Assembly (NCBI RefSeq): GCF_001676875.1
Contig: NZ_JYKA01000016.1
Span: 1-64,000 of the forward strand
DNA length: 64,000 nucleotides
DNA from: Chromobacterium subtsugae
GTDB taxonomy: Bacteria > Pseudomonadota > Gammaproteobacteria > Burkholderiales > Chromobacteriaceae
Direction of reading: 5' to 3'
In this document: positions 59,120 to 64,000 of the stretch, one piece after another
Layout: each line of letters begins with the position of its first letter
Numbering within the stretch: position 1 is the stretch's first letter
Position numbers and translations under genes: made by a program
The notes under the pieces: model-generated
The model's input: the letters and a program-made list of their open reading frames with translations, nothing else
Database searches by the model: none
Told to the model about the DNA's origin: nothing

Positions 59120-59243
59120 GTAGGGTGGAATCCCGGCAAAGCCGGGAGTTCCACCGCAATGCGATTCACTGCGATATGGCGGTGCAATGCCCGGCTGAAC
59201 AATGGCTGCATCCAATCGTTTCAAGCCGGGTATTGCACCCTAC
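59120..59243. mobile_element. 124-bp palindromic MITE-like element
   Basis: The ends are inverted repeats: left GTAGGGTGGAATCCCGGC and right, read inward, GTAGGGTGCAATACCCGGC. Inner palindromic segments (CCCGGC-AAA-GCCGGG) make the whole foldable. It carries no ORF, as in non-autonomous elements mobilised in trans. It sits between a gene and the truncated copy of its 3' end. Confidence 0.6.
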
Positions 59244-59247
59244 GCTT

Positions 59248-59345
59248 GCGACGCCCGCCAGCCCTCCAGCCGTATCACCGAGTTGCTGATGCCGCTGGGC
59301 AAGCGCATGCACGAGTCGCTGACACTGCTCACCCGCGTGCTGTAA
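59248..59345 (+). pseudogene. Truncated duplicate of the preceding gene's 3' end
   Basis: About 98 bp match 58954-59051 with a modest number of substitutions, including the shared segments CGAGTCGCTG and CTGCTCACCCGCGTGCTGTAA with the stop codon and the following GCCCT. The start and upstream part are missing, so it is a non-functional remnant. Confidence 0.8.
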
Positions 59346-59428
59346 GCCCTACATATCTCGCACAAACATTAAAACGTATACGATGCGCCCTATTCCCCTT
59401 CAGCACGCGCCGGGCAAAAAGCGTTGGG
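59346..59428 (+). other. Short spacer before repeat copy C
   Basis: No gene is seen between the truncated copy and repeat C. Confidence 0.5.
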
Positions 59429-59627
59429 CGGGGTTTTAAGACGCCGGCGGTTCGACGCCGCGCGACATTCGCGCGCGGCTAGTTCCGGCGGCTCCTCGCC
59501 CGGCGCTTTTTGGCCGGGGTTTCGCGGGCTGCTGGGGCGGCCTGGGGTCGAAAGGGGGCTGGCCGCGCAGCCCCCTTTCCCGTTTGCCGGGCGGAACCGG
59601 CACTTAAACATCGTCCGCGCAGCGGAC
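59429..59627 (+). repeat. Dispersed intergenic repeat, copy C
   Basis: Plus-strand copy: GGGGTTTTAAGACGCCGG, then GGCTAGTTCCGGCGGCTCCTC, GGGGTTTCGCGGGCTG, and GCCGGGCGGAACCGGCAC ahead of the palindrome GTCCGC-GCA-GCGGAC (59613-59627). It is closest to copy A at its 3' end. Confidence 0.7.
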
Positions 59628-59840
59628 TCCATGCCGCGCGCAAGCTATGGCGGGCCGTGGCGGGAGCATCATTCCGATGCGCCGGTGGTGAAGCCGGTAC
59701 GCCAATCCCGCCATGCGCCTGCCGCCCTGCCCCGCAAGCGGCAGGTCAAAGCGCTTCACACGTCAATTCCAAATCGATATAGTCTGCCGGGTTGCCGCGC
59801 CGCGCGCGGCTGCGCTTCTTGGCGCCACATGGAGATGCAG

Positions 59841-60254
59841 ATGAGCGAGAAATACACCGGGCAGTGCCTGTGCGGCGCAATCCAGTATGCCGCCGCCGCC
59901 GAACCGCTGTTCACCGGCAACTGCCACTGCCTAGATTGCCAGCGCAGCTCCGGCAGCGCCTATATTCCGGCCATGGTTTTTCCCGAAGCGGCGGTGGAAA
60001 TTGTCGGCCAGGCCAAATACTTCGCAACCACCGCCGATAGCGGCAATACCCACAGCCGGGGCTTCTGTCCGAACTGCGGCTCGCAATTGTTCGCCAGATT
60101 CAGCGCCATGCCCGGCCTGCTGGGCATCAAGGCCGGCACGCTGCACGACACCTCGCGCTACGCGCCCAAGCTGGATTTTCACGTGGCCAGCGCCGCGGCC
60201 TGGGACTACATGAATCCGCAGTTGCCGAAGAAGCCGGGGCCGGCGCAAGGCTAA
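59841..60254 (+). CDS. GFA family protein (CENP-V/Gfa fold)
   Basis: A 137-residue zinc protein with the GFA cysteines: GQCLCGAIQY, NCHCLDCQRSSGSAY and FCPNCGSQL. Members bind glutathione adducts; the name formaldehyde-activating enzyme comes from one founding member and the true substrate is unknown here. GGAG 6 nt before 59841 decides among three in-frame ATGs. Confidence 0.85.
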   Translation: MSEKYTGQCLCGAIQYAAAAEPLFTGNCHCLDCQRSSGSAYIPAMVFPEAAVEIVGQAKYFATTADSGNTHSRGFCPNCGSQLFARFSAMPGLLGIKAGTLHDTSRYAPKLDFHVASAAAWDYMNPQLPKKPGPAQG

Positions 60255-60298
60255 CAAGCCCATAGCCCGTCCACATCCGGTCTGTCAGCCCCAATCAG

Positions 60299-60325
60299 CA
60301 GCCAGTCCGCCCGCTGGCTGTTTTC
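60299..60325 (+). terminator. Terminator after the GFA gene
   Basis: CAGCCAG/CTGGCTG with an 8-nt loop, then TTTT. The remaining intergenic sequence to 60510 shows no gene. Confidence 0.7.
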
Positions 60326-60510
60326 ATTCGCAGCCTTTCCAACGCCGTGGCATCGCCTGGCCATGAGCACGCTTTTCCTGCCGGCCTCACCGTCAGCGGC
60401 AGGCTCTCCACTCGTCGATTAATGCCAATGACATCTATCGGCTTTATAAATAGCCGGCTGACGCGCCATGCACCAGGCGCGCGCGATTGCCCACCCCCAG
60501 GAGACGTTCA

Positions 60511-61128
60511 ATGAACATGCCATTCGCGGCCTGGATGCGCCGCCTTGCCCCGGCCGCCTTGCTGCTGCTAGCCGCCCACGCCAGCGCCGCCACCGAAACC
60601 ATCGTGATGATCCGCCACGGCGAAAAACCGGACCAGGGCCTCGGCCAGCTGACCTGCCAGGGCCTGAACCGCGCGCTGGCGTTGCCGCGGGTGCTGACCA
60701 GCGCCTTCGGCGCGCCGGACGCCATCTTCGCGCCCGATCCCGCCACCCAGGTGTCCGATTCCGGCGCCAACTACTACTATGTGCGGCCGCTGGCGACGAT
60801 AGAGCCCACCGCCATCAGCCTGGGCCTGCCGGTCAACACCGCTTACGGCTTCACCCAGACCGCCGACCTGGCCTCGCGGCTGCTGGCCTCCGACTATGCC
60901 GGCTCCACCGTGTTCGTGGCTTGGGAGCACAAGAAGATCGTCACGCTGGCCAAGCAGATCTTCGCCAACCTCAACCAATCCGCCAATATTCCGGCTTGGT
61001 CGGGATCGGACTTCGACAGCATCTACGTCATCACCATCAATAGCTCCGGCAGCCGCCGCACCGCCTCGTTTTCCATCCAGGCCCAGGGCCTGAACGGCCA
61101 GAGCACGGCCTGCCCCGGCCCCAACTAG
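60511..61128 (+). CDS. Secreted histidine phosphatase superfamily protein
   Basis: A 205-residue protein with a signal peptide (MNMPFAAWMRRLAPAALLLLAAHASA-A) and the RHG catalytic motif (IVMIRHGEKPDQGLG) near residue 38. The second catalytic His is presumably in FVAWEHKKIVTLAK. The branch includes phytase-like and phosphoglycerate mutase-like enzymes; the substrate is unknown. AGGAGA precedes the ATG. Confidence 0.8.
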   Translation: MNMPFAAWMRRLAPAALLLLAAHASAATETIVMIRHGEKPDQGLGQLTCQGLNRALALPRVLTSAFGAPDAIFAPDPATQVSDSGANYYYVRPLATIEPTAISLGLPVNTAYGFTQTADLASRLLASDYAGSTVFVAWEHKKIVTLAKQIFANLNQSANIPAWSGSDFDSIYVITINSSGSRRTASFSIQAQGLNGQSTACPGPN

Positions 61129-61134
61129 CCGCAG

Positions 61135-61169
61135 ACGGCGGGATGGCCTGCGCCATCCCGCCGTGTTTT
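61135..61169 (+). terminator. Terminator after the phosphatase gene
   Basis: ACGGCGGGATGGC/GCCATCCCGCCGT, a perfect 13-bp stem with a CTGC loop, then GTTTTC. Confidence 0.85.
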
Positions 61170-61467
61170 CTAGCCGCCATTCCGCCCCGCAGTCGCCGTG
61201 ATCCAATCGGAAATAATCAACCGCGCGATATTTCCACGCATTGCGAATCAAATTAAGACGCCTTCTTATTGGTAATGTCGAATCATTCGTATTTACGCTT
61301 AATTTTATCGATTCATGCCAAGCCTCTCCCTCCGACATATGGCAAACCATCATAAGCTATTGAAAATAATCCGTATTTACACTTAGTTTTTATTCAAAAA
61401 AGGGGGAAATATAAAAAACAACACTAATACTCAAATCTCAGCCAGCCTACTGACGGAACTCATCGCC
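61170..61467 (+). other. Chemoreceptor upstream region with a direct repeat
   Basis: 298 nt with no gene. The segment CGTATTTACGCTTAATTTTAT (61288-61308) recurs, slightly changed, as CGTATTTAC plus ACTTAGTTTTTAT (61372-61393), 84 bp apart. Two copies before a promoter suggest a regulator site. The A/T-rich stretch 61380-61440 probably holds the promoter. Confidence 0.55.
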
Positions 61468-63084
61468 ATGACTGTGTCCAAGAAAATCCTTCTGCTGATT
61501 CTGCTCTCCATCCTGGCCCAGATCGGCATCAGCGCTTACAGCCTCCATACCCAGTCCCAGCTGGCCGACACCGCCACCAGCTTCGCAAACGTCGACTATC
61601 CCAGCCTGATTAACTTAGGGCAGTTCAGCAATGCGGTGGGAACGCTGCGCTTGGCCGGCCTGCACGAATTGACCTCCACCACCGCCGCCGACCGCGCCGC
61701 GGCCAGAAGCAAAGTCGGCGACGCCTACCAGAGCGCCAAGGCGGCCTTGGGCGAATACCAGAAAATGATCAACGACGATGAAGACCGCGGGCACTTCAAC
61801 GACGATGGCCGCCTGCTGGACCAATACTACGCGGCAATGCAGCCTATGCTGGCAGCGGCGGAGCGCAACAATCTGGAAGACGCGCTCAAGATTCGCGCCG
61901 ATGCGGTGACGCCGGCCGGCAATGCGCTGACCAAGGCGATCAGCGCCCACATCGACTACAACAAGCGCTATGTCGAAAAGGAAGTGGCCGAGGCCCAGGC
62001 CTTGATCGGCAGCACCCGCGTCATCACGCTGGCCACCACCGCGGTGCTCACCCTGCTGCTGGGGGCGCTGGGCCTGCGCACCTACCTATCCATCACCCGT
62101 CCGCTGCATGAGCTGAACCACGCGATGAACCAGATCGGCGAGCGCCTGGACTTCACCCGCCAGGTCAAGGTGCATAACGCCAAGGACGAAATCGGCAATA
62201 CCGCCGCCGCCTTCAACCAGCTGGTGCAGCGCATCCGCCACAGCCTGCGCGACATCCTGCACAACTGCGGCAAAGTGGCGGGCTACAGCGCCGACCTCGG
62301 CCAGGCCGCCAACCACGTGCAGACCGCGGCGGAAAACCAGAACCAGGCCTCCGCTTTCATCGCCGCCACCATGGAGCAGCTGACCGTCAGCATCAACCAC
62401 GTCGGCGATCGCGCCGAGCAAAGCAACCAGCAAAGCGAAGAGGCCAGCCGCCACGCCGGCAACGGCCACCAGGTGATCGCCAAGACCGTGGAGGAAATCC
62501 GTTCCATCTCCGATACCGTCGGCCACGCCAATACCAGCCTCACCGAACTGGAGGCGCAAAACAGCCGCATCGCCAACTCGGTGGGCAGCATCAAGGACAT
62601 CGCCGATCAGACCAATCTGCTGGCGCTGAATGCCGCGATAGAAGCGGCGCGCGCCGGCGAAACCGGGCGCGGCTTCGCCGTGGTGGCGGATGAAGTGAGA
62701 AAACTGGCCGAGCGCACCGCCATCCTCACCAGCGAGATCGACCAAGTGATACGCGGCGTCACCGACACCTCGCGGCAAACCACCAGCCGGATGAGCGAAA
62801 CCCAGCAACTGGTCGCTTCCGGCGTGGTGTGCGCCGACGAGGCGATGACAGCCATCGGCGAAATAGGCAAATCATCCGGCACCGCCATGCAGATGGTCAG
62901 CGAAATCACCGACGCCATCCGCGAACAGGCCAATGCCTGCAACAGCATCGCCAACCAGGTGGAAAAGATCGCCCAGATGGCCACCCAGTCCAGCGCGGCC
63001 GCGCAGCAAACCGCCACCACCGCCCAACAGCTGGACAAGGCGGTGCTGGCGATGAACGAGGCGGTCAAACGCTACACGCTGTGA
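61468..63084 (+). CDS. Methyl-accepting chemotaxis protein (4HB type)
   Basis: A 538-residue receptor: TM1 (about 5-25, [19 protein letters not shown]), a four-helix-bundle periplasmic domain to about 185, TM2 ([19 protein letters not shown]), HAMP ([21 protein letters not shown]) and the signalling domain with tip [22 protein letters not shown]. It belongs to a different receptor class from the two dCache receptors upstream. Confidence 0.92.
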   Translation: MTVSKKILLLILLSILAQIGISAYSLHTQSQLADTATSFANVDYPSLINLGQFSNAVGTLRLAGLHELTSTTAADRAAARSKVGDAYQSAKAALGEYQKMINDDEDRGHFNDDGRLLDQYYAAMQPMLAAAERNNLEDALKIRADAVTPAGNALTKAISAHIDYNKRYVEKEVAEAQALIGSTRVITLATTAVLTLLLGALGLRTYLSITRPLHELNHAMNQIGERLDFTRQVKVHNAKDEIGNTAAAFNQLVQRIRHSLRDILHNCGKVAGYSADLGQAANHVQTAAENQNQASAFIAATMEQLTVSINHVGDRAEQSNQQSEEASRHAGNGHQVIAKTVEEIRSISDTVGHANTSLTELEAQNSRIANSVGSIKDIADQTNLLALNAAIEAARAGETGRGFAVVADEVRKLAERTAILTSEIDQVIRGVTDTSRQTTSRMSETQQLVASGVVCADEAMTAIGEIGKSSGTAMQMVSEITDAIREQANACNSIANQVEKIAQMATQSSAAAQQTATTAQQLDKAVLAMNEAVKRYTL

Positions 63085-63100
63085 GGCCAGGCGGCCGGCG

Positions 63101-64000
63101 TCAAGGGCTGGCGAAGCGCGCCGAGTATTGCCAGGTGAAGCAGCCGCTGCTGTCTGAAAACAACTCCTTGGTCTGGTCGTCGGCCGCCCGCAGCCGGGTG
63201 CGCAGTTGTTCCAGCGGCAGCGATGCCAGCGCCGGAGCGTTGAGCGGACGAATCAGCGAGCGCACCACGGTTTCGCCGCTCAGCTCCTCCAGTCGGCAGC
63301 GTATGCCGGAAATCGCGTCATTGCGCTCCTCGGCCAGCGCGCCCACCTGGCTGCGGAAGTCGGCCTGCTCGTCCTGCAGCGCTTTCAGCATCGCGTTCAG
63401 CTGGTTGAGCTGCTTGAGCTTGGGGGCGGCCTGTTCCGACAACCGCTTCCAGCCTGCCTGCTGCTCGGCCGACAGTTGCAGTTCGCCCTTTTTCAGCCGC
63501 GCCGCCAGGCCCACGTAACGCTTGACGGTTTCATCCCCCATCAGCGCCGCCACCGCCTGCTGCGCCGTCGCCGTTTTCTGCGCCCCCTCCTGCTGCCGCT
63601 TTTCCAGCCAGTCCTGCCGGGCGGCGAAAGCCGACAAGTCCGGCAGCAAGATGGAAATCGCCGTCTCCTGGCTGGCGCGCGCGCCGACGCGGGCTATGCG
63701 CACCGACTTCGCGGCGATGGCGCAACCCATCGCGCTGTCGATATCGACTTCATCGGCGACGATCACGCAGCGGCTGGCCTCGGCGATGCGCACCTGCCGG
63801 CCGATCACCAGCGCGTTTTCCGCGCGCTGGATGGTGATGTCGCCGCGCTCGGCGCGCACCTGGGCGTTGGACACCATGCCCTCGACGCTGATCGGCCCGT
63901 CGTCGTTCAGCGCGGCGCCGCCCACCAGGTTTTGCTTCAACAGGATGCGGCCGCCGGTGGAGCGGACCGTGCCGTACACGTCGTTGCACAGGGTCAGGTT
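63101..64000 (-). CDS. FapA/DUF342 family protein, 5' end outside the window
   Basis: The C-terminal 299 residues of a FapA-type (DUF342) protein. The first part is the beta-helix (TVRSTGGRILLKQNLVGG, SNAQVRAERGDITIQRAENA) and the second a long coiled coil (about 63100-63660). The frame stays open to the edge, and residues upstream of a GTG at 63979 continue the repeat, so that GTG is not the start. The function is uncertain: FapA homologues are linked to polar flagellum or cell polarity. It converges with the receptor gene 16 nt away. Confidence 0.75.
   Translation of the reverse strand, partial: NLTLCNDVYGTVRSTGGRILLKQNLVGGAALNDDGPISVEGMVSNAQVRAERGDITIQRAENALVIGRQVRIAEASRCVIVADEVDIDSAMGCAIAAKSVRIARVGARASQETAISILLPDLSAFAARQDWLEKRQQEGAQKTATAQQAVAALMGDETVKRYVGLAARLKKGELQLSAEQQAGWKRLSEQAAPKLKQLNQLNAMLKALQDEQADFRSQVGALAEERNDAISGIRCRLEELSGETVVRSLIRPLNAPALASLPLEQLRTRLRAADDQTKELFSDSSGCFTWQYSARFASP

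Overview
The window looks like a chromosomal segment of a GC-rich betaproteobacterium of the Neisseriales, most like Chromobacterium. The clues are the sdhCDAB-sdhE-gltA-sucAB-lpdA-sucCD arrangement with a divergent mdh, the complete isc operon, the number of chemoreceptors and the protein sequences themselves. This placement is from recognition, not a database search. Almost all genes are ordinary and GC-rich. The clear exception is an AT-rich block at about 54.98-57.37 kb.

Layout, left to right. Position 1 lies in the leader of an rRNA operon that runs leftwards out of the window (promoter and boxA on the minus strand). Next, all on the minus strand, are a periplasmic glutathione peroxidase, a thioredoxin, the glutamate symporter GltS, an RlmK-type rRNA methyltransferase, a CoaD-type adenylyltransferase and a VOC-family protein. 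The dipeptide ABC transporter dppABCDF occupies 5-11 kb, with a strong promoter and an intercistronic hairpin after dppA. A FabH-like condensing enzyme is divergent from iscR-iscS-iscU-iscA-hscB-hscA-fdx-iscX (12.5-18.1 kb), which has a type 1 IscR site at its promoter.

From 18.4 to 26.2 kb there is an unusual six-gene, one-strand cluster: a LysA-like PLP decarboxylase, a membrane desaturase/hydroxylase with three histidine boxes, an aspartate-semialdehyde dehydrogenase, a DMT-family transporter, a metallo-beta-lactamase-fold protein resembling the diiron hydroxylase CmlA, and an ATP-grasp ligase. It reads as a small biosynthetic pathway for a modified, ligated amino acid with its exporter; no known product matches. 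A glutathione S-transferase follows, and a strong terminator closes the run at 27.0 kb.

Then come udk, a small ORF that runs through a 20-bp terminator hairpin (an ArfA-like arrangement), two lipoproteins, two related chemoreceptors, a LysR/MFS/TetR efflux-type locus, and the TCA block (36.8-50 kb, minus strand), controlled in all likelihood by the GntR regulator at its head, with mdh divergent. prfB carries its programmed +1 frameshift and is followed by lysS.

The AT-rich block after lysS encodes a reverse transcriptase of the UG/Abi (defence) kind and a SLATT-type membrane protein. Between them lies a 154-nt segment that can fold into nested stems, a candidate structured RNA. I read this as an RT-SLATT anti-phage module, and it is the most interesting part of the window together with the 18-26 kb cluster. 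To its right are three copies of a dispersed intergenic repeat, a XRE regulator, a duplicated gene end with a palindromic MITE-like insertion, a GFA-family protein, a histidine phosphatase, another chemoreceptor and the 5'-truncated end of a FapA/DUF342 gene at the edge.
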